Shown piece by piece: positions 27,439 through 35,071 of a stretch of DNA of 64,000 bases. Origin of the DNA: Claveliimonas bilis (lineage in GTDB: Bacteria > Bacillota > Clostridia > Lachnospirales > Lachnospiraceae); contig NZ_AP027742.1 of the NCBI RefSeq assembly GCF_030296775.1, positions 2,976,001 through 3,040,000 of the forward strand. Reading direction: 5' to 3'. Made by a program: the position numbers and the translations under genes. Each line of letters starts with the position of its first letter. The stretch's first letter is position 1. The notes under the pieces are model-generated. The model searched no databases. It was not told the origin of the DNA and saw only the letters and a list, made by a program, of their open reading frames with translations.

Positions 27439-28377
27439 CTATTTCCCCCTCTTCATGCAGTCTGTCTGCTGCGATTCATTGATTCTTTGCGCCTCTTCCA
27501 CGCTGATCTTTACAAAACGAACCTGATCTCCCGGCTTGCCCTGTACAAGTTTGGGAATATCAAAGGAACACACTACGGCGATTTTGGCATATCCGCCTGT
27601 TGTCTGCCGGTCAGCAAGCAAAATAATAGGCTTCCCGCTTGCAGGCACCTGTATCGCTCCAAAAGCAATGCCGTCAGAAATGATATCCGTCCCGTTTACG
27701 CTCTCGATCGGTTCTCCCTCCATACGGTAACCCATACGGTCGCTCTGATCAGAAATTGTATAAATTCCGCCGTAAAAGGTTTCTTTGCCTTTGTCGCTGA
27801 AATATTCTGCCTGGGGACCTTCAATCACTCTCACCTCAATGGGAGAACCATAAAATTCCGCTTTCGCCCGCCGCTCTTTTACTTCTTCAAAAGAGGCATG
27901 CGGCGTTCCCGTCTTCAGCACATCTCCCGCTTTTAGCGCCCGTCCTTCATAGCCTCCCATGGCACATTTCAGATTCGTGGACCTGCTTCCCATTACGATC
28001 GGGACGTCAATACCTCCGCCAAAGGCAATATAAGTTCTGCATCCGCTTTTCACCATACCAAGAGAAACCGTATCTCCCGCCTGCAAGAGATACGGGCGGT
28101 TCATTTCAGCCGCTTCCCCGTTAATCTGCGGTTCCATGTCCGCCCCTGTAAAGGCGATCAGTGTATCTTCATCCACTTCCATCATTCCGCCAAACAAAGT
28201 GGCCTCCAGCACTGCTTCTCCTGCAGGATTTCCCACCAGTTCGTTGGCCTGTTTATAGGCTTTCTGATCCATTACTCCGGAAGTCTGGATACCGGAATTT
28301 TGATATCCATAACGCCCGGCGTCCTGCACTGTCGTGAGTGCACCCGGTATAATAACTTTTACAGACATCTTATGCAT
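27439..28377 (-). CDS. pxpC: 5-oxoprolinase subunit PxpC (biotin-dependent carboxyltransferase family)
   Basis: 312 aa of the allophanate hydrolase subunit 2/KipA family: IPGALTTVQDAGRYGYQNSGI, GGMMEVDEDTLIAFTGADM, AFGGGIDVPIVMGSRST and ILLADRQTTGGYAKIAVV. It is PxpC of the 5-oxoprolinase complex; biotin is not used in this family despite the name. Its start overlaps the pxpB end by 8 bp. Confidence 0.93.
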   Translation of the reverse strand: MHKMSVKVIIPGALTTVQDAGRYGYQNSGIQTSGVMDQKAYKQANELVGNPAGEAVLEATLFGGMMEVDEDTLIAFTGADMEPQINGEAAEMNRPYLLQAGDTVSLGMVKSGCRTYIAFGGGIDVPIVMGSRSTNLKCAMGGYEGRALKAGDVLKTGTPHASFEEVKERRAKAEFYGSPIEVRVIEGPQAEYFSDKGKETFYGGIYTISDQSDRMGYRMEGEPIESVNGTDIISDGIAFGAIQVPASGKPIILLADRQTTGGYAKIAVVCSFDIPKLVQGKPGDQVRFVKISVEEAQRINESQQTDCMKRGK

Positions 28378-29113
28378 CCTCCTCCAAAACCTCTACCTGA
28401 TATGTGCCGTTTACGATCATACGGCGGATATCATAATAATCATCTATCGTGATCGGAATAAAACGGATAAATTCTCCCGCCTTACAGAGGATCGGCTCCT
28501 CCCGGTCAGGATCGTAAAAATCCACCGGAGTGCCTCCCATCAGGCGCCAGCCTCCCGGCGATGCCAGCGGATACACACCTGTTTGATTTCCCCCGATCCC
28601 TACTGCTCCCGGCTGAATTTTCACCCGCGGAGTTTTCAGCCTCGGGATCTCGATTCTTTTATCCAATCCTCCCAGATATACAAATCCGGGAAGAAATCCC
28701 ATCATATAAATTTTATAGTCTACCGAACTGTGGATTGCGATAATTTCATCCCGGTCCAGCCCGGTGTAAGCTTCCATATCTGCCAGATCCTGGCCGAATC
28801 TCGCCCCATAGCAGCAAGGAATTTTTAAAATTCTTTTTTTCTCTTTCGCTGATCCTGCTCCTATCTCCCCGCTGTTTTCAAGCACCGCCTTCAGCTTCGC
28901 ATAGCTTGTCAGGAACGGATCATAATAGACCATCAGTGAACGGAAGGTTGGAACAAGCTCCACAATTCCCGGGATCTGCTCCTCTTCAATCCTTCTTGCA
29001 AGTGTATGTACCTGATCGTTAATCCTGGTATCGATCGCATTACCGAATTCTACGACCATTGCCCTGTCACCGGATGGCATAAATTTTACTTCTCCCATGA
29101 CTTCACCTTTCAA
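28370..29113 (-). CDS. pxpB: 5-oxoprolinase subunit PxpB (KipI family)
   Basis: 247 aa of the allophanate hydrolase subunit 1/KipI family: SGDRAMVVEFGNAID, LVPTFRSLMVYYDP, IPCCYGARFGQDL, MGFLPGFVYLGGLD and SPGGWRLMGGTPVDFYDP. It is PxpB, partner of PxpC. The ATG used here follows a GAAAGGTGA site; another ATG six codons in is possible. It follows the D-amino-acid transaminase gene after 31 bp. Confidence 0.93.
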   Translation of the reverse strand: MKGEVMGEVKFMPSGDRAMVVEFGNAIDTRINDQVHTLARRIEEEQIPGIVELVPTFRSLMVYYDPFLTSYAKLKAVLENSGEIGAGSAKEKKRILKIPCCYGARFGQDLADMEAYTGLDRDEIIAIHSSVDYKIYMMGFLPGFVYLGGLDKRIEIPRLKTPRVKIQPGAVGIGGNQTGVYPLASPGGWRLMGGTPVDFYDPDREEPILCKAGEFIRFIPITIDDYYDIRRMIVNGTYQVEVLEEDA

Positions 29114-29144
29114 ATTTTTCTTTCATCAAAATCTGTCATTTTTC

Positions 29145-29984
29145 TTATTTTGTCGCTTCATAAAACTCATCCAGCAAAGCTTTTCGAAGCTTTTCCAGAA
29201 GCTCAGGATTCTTTCCTCCTACCGGTTTTCCGTCAATCTCGTTTGCATAGAGGCAAAGATTGCTTGAGCTGGTAACAATCACTTCTTCAGCTGCGAAAAG
29301 ATCTTCCAGAGTATACGGTGTCTCACTAACCGGAATTTCCAGCTTTTTGCACATCCTGATCAGGTGTGCCCTGGCAATTCCCGGAAGGATCAGATTATCG
29401 GTAGGCGCTGTAACCAGTTTTCCGTCTTTGATAATATGAACATTGCTGTGTGCACATTCTGTTACTCTGCCTCCCGGACGGTAGAAGACCGCCTCCTGGC
29501 AACCGGCCTGTTTCGCCTTCTCTGTCGCCACACAGGAAGGGATCAGATTCAGCGTCTTGATATTACAGTGCAAAAATCTGGTATCTTCCAACGTGATCAG
29601 ACGGATCGGCTGCGTGCCGTCAGAAATTTCCGCCGGTTTCAGCATGATCCACAGATTCCCCGCTCCTTCTGTAAAAGCATGGTTCCTGATTCCGCTTCCT
29701 CTTGTCACCTGATAATACACAAATAAGTTGCCTGTATCCATTTTATTTACCATTTCCTGCAGAATTTCTTTTAGCTCTGCCTTGGTAACCGGCATCTTAA
29801 TATCAAGCAGTCCGGCACTGTTAAAGAAACGGTCTATATGTTCATCAAGGGCAAAAATTTTGTAGTTTCTGGAAGGACCTGCATCATATACTCCATCCCC
29901 AAACCAACATACTCTGTCGTTCATAGGAATCATCATTTCATCCAGTTCCCCATATCTCCCATTGTAATAACCCAGTGTTTTCAT
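29145..29984 (-). CDS. dat: D-amino-acid transaminase (class IV aminotransferase)
   Basis: 279 aa from the ATG 5 bp after AAAGGAGAG; the earlier ATG six codons upstream overlaps that site and is rejected. PLP-lysine is Lys143 in CNIKTLNLIP, matching the DIKSLNLL segment of D-alanine aminotransferase; GGRVTECAHSNVHIIKDGKL and LILPGIAR are class IV hallmarks. The usual reaction is D-Ala + 2-oxoglutarate to pyruvate + D-Glu. At the head of a D-Glu cyclase/oxoprolinase operon it would link D-Ala, D-Glu and L-Glu pools. A branched-chain transaminase is less likely given length and context. Confidence 0.88.
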   Translation of the reverse strand: MKTLGYYNGRYGELDEMMIPMNDRVCWFGDGVYDAGPSRNYKIFALDEHIDRFFNSAGLLDIKMPVTKAELKEILQEMVNKMDTGNLFVYYQVTRGSGIRNHAFTEGAGNLWIMLKPAEISDGTQPIRLITLEDTRFLHCNIKTLNLIPSCVATEKAKQAGCQEAVFYRPGGRVTECAHSNVHIIKDGKLVTAPTDNLILPGIARAHLIRMCKKLEIPVSETPYTLEDLFAAEEVIVTSSSNLCLYANEIDGKPVGGKNPELLEKLRKALLDEFYEATK

Positions 29985-30019
29985 ACAAACTCTCCTTTTC
30001 ATTCTTAATTTTCTTCAAT

Positions 30020-30136
30020 GCCCCGCTCGCATCTTGCAGAGCGTTTTATTTAATAGGGAACGAAGTTTCCTATTTAAATAAAAAAGAACGCAAAAAAGCT
30101 GTCTGCTGACATCTTTGCCTGCGTTCTTTCACAATC
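30020..30136 (-). promoter_or_regulatory. dat operon leader: early terminator hairpin and palindromic repeat
   Basis: About 10 nt after the expected transcript start the minus strand forms AAAGAACGCA-(21-nt loop)-TGCGTTCTTT followed by a T run, which is a good intrinsic terminator. A second palindrome follows (TTTTATTTAAATAGGAAAC pairing with GTTCCCTATTAAATAAAA), then CGCTCTGCAAGATGCG, which recurs at 56.5 kb. Transcription must pass the first hairpin to reach dat, so attenuation or a short independent RNA is possible. No ligand or uORF is evident. Confidence 0.55.
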
Positions 30137-30143
30137 TGTCTGT

Positions 30144-30172
30144 ATTGTATTCCTTTCTAATTTATATGTCAA
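30144..30172 (-). promoter_or_regulatory. dat-pxp operon promoter
   Basis: Near-consensus TTGACA-17-TACAAT on the minus strand, about 160 bp upstream of the dat start codon. Confidence 0.75.
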
Positions 30173-30245
30173 GGAATTTTTCATTTCTTTCAGCCATGAA
30201 ATTTTCATTTCAAAGCCGGATCAAATAAGGCGGCTTCCCAGAGTA

Positions 30246-30292
30246 AAAAAAGACCCTTCGGCAGGGTGATTTCCCAACCGACGGGCCTTTTA
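30246..30292 (-). terminator. Terminator after rpsR
   Basis: GC-rich hairpin (GGCCCGTCGG...CCGAAGGGTC on the minus strand, with an internal CCC/GGG extension) followed by TTTTTTT, 11 bp past the rpsR stop. Confidence 0.8.
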
Positions 30293-30302
30293 TTCTTTCT
30301 GA

Positions 30303-30569
30303 TTACTCCTGAACGTATGGCATCAAAGCAATATGTCTTGCTCTTTTAATTGCAACTGTAAGAGCTCTCTGATGCTTTGCACAGTTTCCTGTAATTCTTC
30401 TCGGAAGGATTTTTCCTCTTTCAGAGATGTATTTTCTTAATTTTGCTACATCCTTGTAATCGATTTCGTTATTTTCTTTGCCGCAGAATACGCATACTTT
30501 TTTTCTTCTGCGTCCGCCGCCTCTTTTCTTAAAACCGCCTTCCGGACGATTTCCTTTTTCAAAAGCCAT
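30303..30569 (-). CDS. rpsR: 30S ribosomal protein S18
   Basis: 88 aa with a basic, Gly-rich N-terminus and the S18 core ([43 protein letters not shown]). The segment VCVFCGKEN with a second Cys downstream (NCAKH) suggests the zinc-binding C+ form. Third gene of the rpsF-ssb-rpsR operon. Confidence 0.96.
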   Translation of the reverse strand: MAFEKGNRPEGGFKKRGGGRRRKKVCVFCGKENNEIDYKDVAKLRKYISERGKILPRRITGNCAKHQRALTVAIKRARHIALMPYVQE

Positions 30570-30612
30570 GATAATTTCTCCTTTCTATCAAGTTTATTAA
30601 GCTGCCTTCAGC

Positions 30613-31053
30613 TTAATTAAACGGTAATTCTTCATCAATTCCATCCGGAATGTTCATGAAGCCGTCACCTGCTGGTGCGCTCGGTGCCGGTGCGGGAGCT
30701 GACTGGAAGCCGCCTGCATTTGCATCACTGGACGCTTTGCTCTCGGCAAATTCCTGTTCTTCCACTACTACCTCTGTTGTATATACTTTCACGCCATCTC
30801 TGTTGGTGTAGCTTCCTGTCTGGATACGTCCGCTGACAACGACTTTAAGTCCCTGACGATAATATCTCTCCGCATGTTCAGCCTGTCTGCCGAAAGCAAC
30901 ACACTGGATAAAATCAGCGCTCTGTTCTCCGTCACGTCTGAATCTGCGGTCTACAGCAAGTGTATATCTGGCAATAGCCAGGGGATTTTCTCCCTGTGAA
31001 TATCTTACTTCAGGGTCTCTTGTCAAACGTCCCATCAAAATTACTTTATTCAT
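30613..31053 (-). CDS. ssb: Single-stranded DNA-binding protein
   Basis: 146 aa. The OB-fold (1-105) starts MNKVILMGRLTRDPEVRYSQG and contains FIQCVAFGRQAEHAERYYRQG; a Gly/Ala/Pro linker leads to the acidic tip DGIDEELPFN, which recruits partner proteins. Between rpsF and rpsR, as in most Firmicutes. Confidence 0.96.
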   Translation of the reverse strand: MNKVILMGRLTRDPEVRYSQGENPLAIARYTLAVDRRFRRDGEQSADFIQCVAFGRQAEHAERYYRQGLKVVVSGRIQTGSYTNRDGVKVYTTEVVVEEQEFAESKASSDANAGGFQSAPAPAPSAPAGDGFMNIPDGIDEELPFN

Positions 31054-31071
31054 TCTTTTACCTCTCTTCTT

Positions 31072-31359
31072 CTATGCCTCTTGTTTTACGCATAAATATC
31101 TGAGTACGTTATCCATGATGCGGATTCTCTGTTCGATCTCGCCTGGAGTTGTAGCATCAGATTCGAAGTGGATGAAGTAATAATATGCTTCTTTCATTTT
31201 CTGAATTTCGTAAGCCAGTCTCTTCTTACCCCATTCATCAACGTCAGTCACATTTCCGCCGAAACGAGTAATTAATGCTTTTACTTTTTCGATTACCTGT
31301 GCCCTTTCATCGTCTTCGATTTTTGCATTGACTACAACAGCTAACTCATATTTGTTCAT
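31072..31359 (-). CDS. rpsF: 30S ribosomal protein S6
   Basis: 95 aa from the ATG 10 bp after AAAAGGAGG; the open frame upstream (to 31620) is not coding. It has the S6 fold: MNKYELAVVVNAKIEDDE, GGNVTDVDEWGKKRLAYEIQK and EAYYYFIHFES. First gene of the rpsF-ssb-rpsR operon. Confidence 0.96.
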   Translation of the reverse strand: MNKYELAVVVNAKIEDDERAQVIEKVKALITRFGGNVTDVDEWGKKRLAYEIQKMKEAYYYFIHFESDATTPGEIEQRIRIMDNVLRYLCVKQEA

Positions 31360-31450
31360 GTAGTGTGCACCTCCTTTTGGTCTTTTGGCCCCCTGTTTTC
31401 CTGCGGGGAGCAAGGATATTCTTCTGTCATGCGCCTTGCATGACCAGACG
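31360..31450 (-). promoter_or_regulatory. Candidate S6:S18 ribosomal leader
   Basis: The leader before rpsF can form GTCATGC/GCATGAC and a CCCC-GCAGGAAAACA-GGGG hairpin with a CCG triplet at its base. Leaders of rpsF operons often bind the S6:S18 dimer at a CCG box for feedback control. The match is by eye and partial; Rfam was not searched. A weak TATATT -10 lies just upstream. Confidence 0.4.
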
Positions 31451-31499
31451 AATACTAATATATCACGGTTTAAAATGATACCATAACGCCCCGGTGATT

Positions 31500-31691
31500 T
31501 CAAGCTTTTTTTCTTAAATCCCTCGTATTTTTCTCCACCAGTTTTCTGGCGATCATGATCTGATGTCCGCACCCCATACATTTCAGTCGAAAATCTGCTC
31601 CGACTCTCAGGATTTCCCACTCAAAACTACCGCAGGGATGCTTTTTTTTCATTTTCACAATGTCTCCCACTTCATAAGTATACTGCGGCAT
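31500..31691 (-). CDS. DUF951 domain protein
   Basis: 63 aa from the ATG 3 bp after AAGGAGGAG. DUF951 hallmarks: YEVGDIVKMKKKHPCGSFEWEI, then KCMGCGHQIMIAR with a CxxC pair; a small beta-rich, possibly zinc- or nucleic-acid-binding protein. The family has no settled function but often neighbours rpsF. It follows the sortase gene after 22 bp. Confidence 0.9.
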   Translation of the reverse strand: MPQYTYEVGDIVKMKKKHPCGSFEWEILRVGADFRLKCMGCGHQIMIARKLVEKNTRDLRKKA

Positions 31692-31713
31692 AATCTCCTC
31701 CTTACACACTTTT

Positions 31714-32604
31714 TTATTCTTCTATCTGCTTTTCTTCTTCTTTTACTCCCACAACTACCATCCTGTGCTCATCACTTGCCCTGGTACAGGTAGACAGAGT
31801 CACCACCGTATCCTCTGCCGTAACTTCGACGCCGGTGTCATATTCGGACGCCTCTTTTGTATAATCAAGAAAAGCCTCATAGGCAGCGTCGTCTGCAAAT
31901 TCTGTCAGATATGTATCAGAAGTATCTGTCACTACTCCTGCCGCATAAATATGATAAGTAATCTCCCGTCCGTCCGGCGTGTAAATATAGAAATAAGGAT
32001 TCTCTTCCCAAAAAGATTTTTCTTCATATTTTGCCAGATCATGGAACATAGAATTATCATTCATGCGGTGTCCGTAAATAATAGTATTTCTGTCATTAAA
32101 ATCCGGATTATTATATGTGTTTACAAAAATTGCACCTACCGTATTATCATTTGCAGAAAATGTCTTGTCCAGATATGTGCTGTTATCTGTTGTCTGCACC
32201 ACCGGATAGTTGATCTGTGACGGTTCCGGATCGAAACGTATCCATCCCACTGTATCCGGGTTGATCTCCATCAGTGCATCAAAATCTACCTGAAATTGCT
32301 CTTCCCCATCTTCTGCCTTTTCCTGTGTCACTGCCATCTCACGAACCTGGTCATATTCCTGACGCCCTTCCTGATATCCGGATATGATCCGGTAAAGTTG
32401 AAATCCCGACACACAGAATACAATAATTGCAACTACCAGTACAATATTGCTTATCAGTCTTCCTTTCCCTGCCGACTTTTTCTTTTTCCTTTTACTTCTG
32501 CTGCCGGTACTGTTGGTTCTTTTTGTATCCTCATCCCTCATTGCCGTCCGCTTTTCCGATACTGGTTTTCTTCTTCCTCTATGATAATGTTTCCGTTCGC
32601 CCAT
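31714..32604 (-). CDS. Class B sortase
   Basis: 296 aa from the ATG with AAGGAGG 7 bp upstream. A highly basic N-terminus and one membrane anchor (about 52-75) precede the sortase domain with catalytic His (YGHRMND), Cys273 (TLSTCT) and Arg281 (HRMVVVG). Class B spacing and SrtB-like NTYNNPDFNDRNTIIYGH fit. It joins surface proteins or pilins to peptidoglycan; no substrate gene is adjacent. The frame remains open upstream through the repeat units of leader C up to a conserved ATG at 32889, which would add 95 repetitive residues; I consider that leader. Confidence 0.92.
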   Translation of the reverse strand: MGERKHYHRGRRKPVSEKRTAMRDEDTKRTNSTGSRSKRKKKKSAGKGRLISNIVLVVAIIVFCVSGFQLYRIISGYQEGRQEYDQVREMAVTQEKAEDGEEQFQVDFDALMEINPDTVGWIRFDPEPSQINYPVVQTTDNSTYLDKTFSANDNTVGAIFVNTYNNPDFNDRNTIIYGHRMNDNSMFHDLAKYEEKSFWEENPYFYIYTPDGREITYHIYAAGVVTDTSDTYLTEFADDAAYEAFLDYTKEASEYDTGVEVTAEDTVVTLSTCTRASDEHRMVVVGVKEEEKQIEE

Positions 32605-32826
32605 TTTTATCCTCCTTCTCTTCATCCGCCATGCAAGCTCGCCCCTCCGGGGGTCTCGCTCGCGGGCTTTCGCCCTATGCCAGGCTTTCTTTCCCCTCAT
32701 CCGCCATGCAAGCTCGCCCCCTCCGGGGTCTCGCTCGCGGGCTTTCGCCCTATGCCAGGCTTTCTTTCCCCTCATCCGCCATGCAAGCTCGCCCCCTCCG
32801 GGGTCTCGCTCGCGGGCTTTCGCCCT
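32602..32826 (-). repeat. Three tandem 75-bp hairpin repeats
   Basis: Minus-strand units begin at 32826, 32751 and 32676 with a 75-bp period; the first two are identical, and the third diverges at its 3' end where it supplies GAAGGAGG and the sortase start. They are diverged relatives of the 72-bp units before mutS2. Confidence 0.92.
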
Positions 32827-32915
32827 ATAGAAATGCAAGACGTCCAAATTGCATGCAAGCATGCATTTGTCCCTCTTGTATTTCTGCATGGCTCAATGCC
32901 TACGCGGATATTATA
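32605..32915 (-). promoter_or_regulatory. Leader element C: promoter plus structured repeat leader of the sortase
   Basis: On the minus strand GGTATAAT (32910-32915) is followed by GAGCCATGC, then AGAAATACAAGA pairing with TCTTGCATTTCT, but with a completely different apical helix (CAAATGCATGC/GCATGCAATTTG). Three 75-bp units follow, each GGGC-GAAA-GCCC, GCGAGC-GA-(G.CCCC/GGGG.C stem)-GA-GCTTGC, GCATGGC. The last unit runs into the sortase ribosome binding site. Architecture matches leaders A and B, while helix sequences differ. Confidence 0.7.
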
Positions 32916-33164
32916 CCACATTCCCGAAGAGGTCTTCTATTATTTTATATATTTTTAATGGGGAGTTTATTGACTTTGACGATGGTAAGTGTATCATTCC
33001 TGTATAGGAGCTAACTATATAAAAATCAAGTAGTTTTTTTAACATTGAATTTTAGTTAGTAAAAGTATGTACTTTGAAAATATGTGAATAATTATGGATT
33101 TTGTGGCACAACAAACAGACCTTCCCAAGAAGGCTCATTGTAATAAGCTGGGTTGTAATTATAG

Positions 33165-34349
33165 CTATATCAGTAACGTAGAATCAAAACTCTGTCCGGT
33201 ACTTAGAAGATGATAGATGACTCTTAAAAGTTTTCTGATACAGTGACCTTGAGCACATCTGTGACCTTTGCCTTCGGCTATCTTTTTGTTGTAATAAGAA
33301 GTGAAGACCCTGTTGTGATTGATGACCGGCAAGATAATCTGATACAGTGTTTTTCTCAGATACCGGGAACCTTTCTTGGTGATTGCAGTATGCCGGGCGA
33401 TAAACTGACTGGATTCATAGTGATATGGGGCGACACCGGCAAATTTAATGATTTGAGACGCTTTTGTATAGTTGCAAACATCTCCTAATTCCGCTAAAAT
33501 AGAAGTACCAGAGAAGTGTGAAATTCCTGGTATGGAGAGGATAGGAGAGTTGTTTTGCAGGGAAAACTCTTCTATCTTTTTGTCTATTTCAGAAAGTTGT
33601 TCTTCTATCATTTCAATTTGACTTACAAGGTGTCTGATCTGGATTTCTTCAGCAACAGAAGAGATGCCGACAGAAGCTTTGGCTGCTGTTTTAAGCTGTT
33701 CGGCAGAAAGTTGAATCCGTTTTCCGCGCCCCTCATATTCAAAACATTTCCGGATGGTCCGGATATCAGAGTTTGCAATCTTTTCAGCAGAAGCAAACGA
33801 TTTTAAAACATTCATGTAAACAATGCCATACTTTGAACGGAATAAGGAATTAAATTCAGGGAATACGATATCAATACATTTCTGAAGCCGGTTTTTGTAG
33901 AGGTTTAATTCCTCTTTCAGGTTGTGGTGATGGCGTGTCAGCTGCTTTTGTTCATAAAGGTCGAAACGGTTTACTTTTGTAATGCGATAAGGCTTTTTAC
34001 GCTGATTTGAGCCGATGACATCACAAATGGTAAGAGAATCCAGGGGATCGTTTTTGGTAATGCCGCCCTGAAGTTTTCTGGTAAGGTCAGTAGTGGTTGG
34101 GTTGATCAGAGCAACAGTATAGTGCCTGTTAAGAAGATATTTGAGTAAGGCAAAATGATAATGCCCGGTATCTTCCATGCCAATAAGAAGCTGTGATTTG
34201 GCATAGCAGCTTAGTTTTCCGATGAGTAACAAAAAGCCATCTTGATTGTTATGAAAAACAGAAGGATTAGAAAGTATTTCACCGGATTGTTTGTCAATGA
34301 TGGAGAAGATGTGTTGATGTTTACCAATGTCAATTCCGACTAAAATCAT
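33165..34349 (-). CDS. IS110-family transposase (DEDD)
   Basis: 394 aa. The RuvC-like N-terminal domain carries the DEDD residues Asp7 (VGIDIGK), Glu59 (GMEDTGHY), Asp101 and Asp104 (TKNDPLDS). The C-terminal Tnp20 domain has ILSIPGISHFSGTSILAELG and the serine region HYESSQF. IS110 transposases recombine DNA under guidance of a bridge RNA encoded in the element's non-coding end. The gene looks intact. Confidence 0.95.
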   Translation of the reverse strand: MILVGIDIGKHQHIFSIIDKQSGEILSNPSVFHNNQDGFLLLIGKLSCYAKSQLLIGMEDTGHYHFALLKYLLNRHYTVALINPTTTDLTRKLQGGITKNDPLDSLTICDVIGSNQRKKPYRITKVNRFDLYEQKQLTRHHHNLKEELNLYKNRLQKCIDIVFPEFNSLFRSKYGIVYMNVLKSFASAEKIANSDIRTIRKCFEYEGRGKRIQLSAEQLKTAAKASVGISSVAEEIQIRHLVSQIEMIEEQLSEIDKKIEEFSLQNNSPILSIPGISHFSGTSILAELGDVCNYTKASQIIKFAGVAPYHYESSQFIARHTAITKKGSRYLRKTLYQIILPVINHNRVFTSYYNKKIAEGKGHRCAQGHCIRKLLRVIYHLLSTGQSFDSTLLI

Positions 34350-34533
34350 GATAATACATTCCTTTCGTAAAAAATATGCAATGTGTTATCCACAGCACTT
34401 ACTTCGTAAAACCTGGTACAAGATAGGAATTCAAGACTCATCTAACTAATCATTATTTAGAAATAAGGTGTGGTGAGAACCTCCTACAAGTAGTCAAAGC
34501 CACAGGATAAAAAAATACAAATCCACATCACAT
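34350..34533 (-). ncRNA. Candidate bridge RNA of the IS110 element
   Basis: A TTGATT-17-TATGAT promoter (34540-34568, minus strand) would start a transcript near 34533 that runs about 180 nt to the transposase start, the position and size reported for IS110-group bridge RNAs. No folding program was run; target and donor loops are not assigned. Confidence 0.5.
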
Positions 34534-34539
34534 ATTTAC

Positions 34540-34568
34540 ATCATACAAATGTACAATACCGTAATCAA
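34540..34568 (-). promoter_or_regulatory. Promoter in the IS110 left end
   Basis: TTGATT-17-TATGAT reading toward the transposase, inside the 12-bp inverted repeat pair. Confidence 0.55.
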
Positions 34569-34658
34569 CCACGGACTAAAAGGTTGATAGAAAGGAGACG
34601 GTATATTTGTAAGTGACCGTTAGATGAGTCAATTACAATATACCAGGATGATAATATC

Positions 34659-35054
34659 ATGAAAGAAAAACTGATCCGTTTTATGGCAGGCCGTTACGGC
34701 TTTGATTCTTTAGGAAAAGCTACTATAATTGCTGCACTTGCTGCTGTTGTTCTCGCCAGTCTTTTTGACATTCCGGTTCTGTCCTGGCTGGCCTGGGCGC
34801 TGATTATTTATGCTTATTTCCGTATGTTTTCACGTAATATTTACAAACGCTCTGCTGAAAACCAGACATACCTTGCCAAAACGCGCCGGCTCCGCACCTG
34901 GTTTTCTACACAGAAAAATCTTCTGGCACAGAGAAAGACACATCATATCTACAAATGTCCCACCTGCCGTCAGAAAATCCGTGTACCAAAAGGAAAAGGA
35001 AAGATCGAAATCCGCTGTCCCAAATGTCAGACACGCTTTATTAAAAAGAGTTAG
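34659..35054 (+). CDS. Membrane protein with C-terminal zinc ribbon
   Basis: 131 aa: two membrane segments (about 20-36 and 40-55), a basic linker, then a zinc ribbon with Cys100-x2-Cys103 and Cys120-x2-Cys123 (KCPTCRQ...RCPKCQ). The zinc ribbon should be cytoplasmic. Function unknown. It starts just past the IS110 element, which may have separated it from its native promoter. A flavodoxin gene follows after 17 bp. The ribosome binding site is weak (AGGATG). Confidence 0.75.
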   Translation: MKEKLIRFMAGRYGFDSLGKATIIAALAAVVLASLFDIPVLSWLAWALIIYAYFRMFSRNIYKRSAENQTYLAKTRRLRTWFSTQKNLLAQRKTHHIYKCPTCRQKIRVPKGKGKIEIRCPKCQTRFIKKS

Positions 35055-35071
35055 AAAGGAGAGATTCACAA

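Larger units (their letters stand above)
33040..34640 (-). mobile_element. IS110-family insertion sequence (ends approximate)
   Basis: A transposase gene with about 270 bp of non-coding DNA upstream and about 120 bp downstream. IS110 elements lack terminal inverted repeats, so exact ends cannot be set from one copy. A perfect 12-bp inverted repeat GACTCATCTAAC/GTTAGATGAGTC (34435-34446 and 34619-34630) lies in the upstream non-coding end. The element separates the sortase leader from the zinc-ribbon/flavodoxin pair. Confidence 0.7.

Noticed and set aside
31714-32889. Sortase with a 95-residue repetitive N-terminal extension
   Set aside because: The ATG at 32604 has a strong AAGGAGG; the extension is repeat DNA shared with non-coding leaders.
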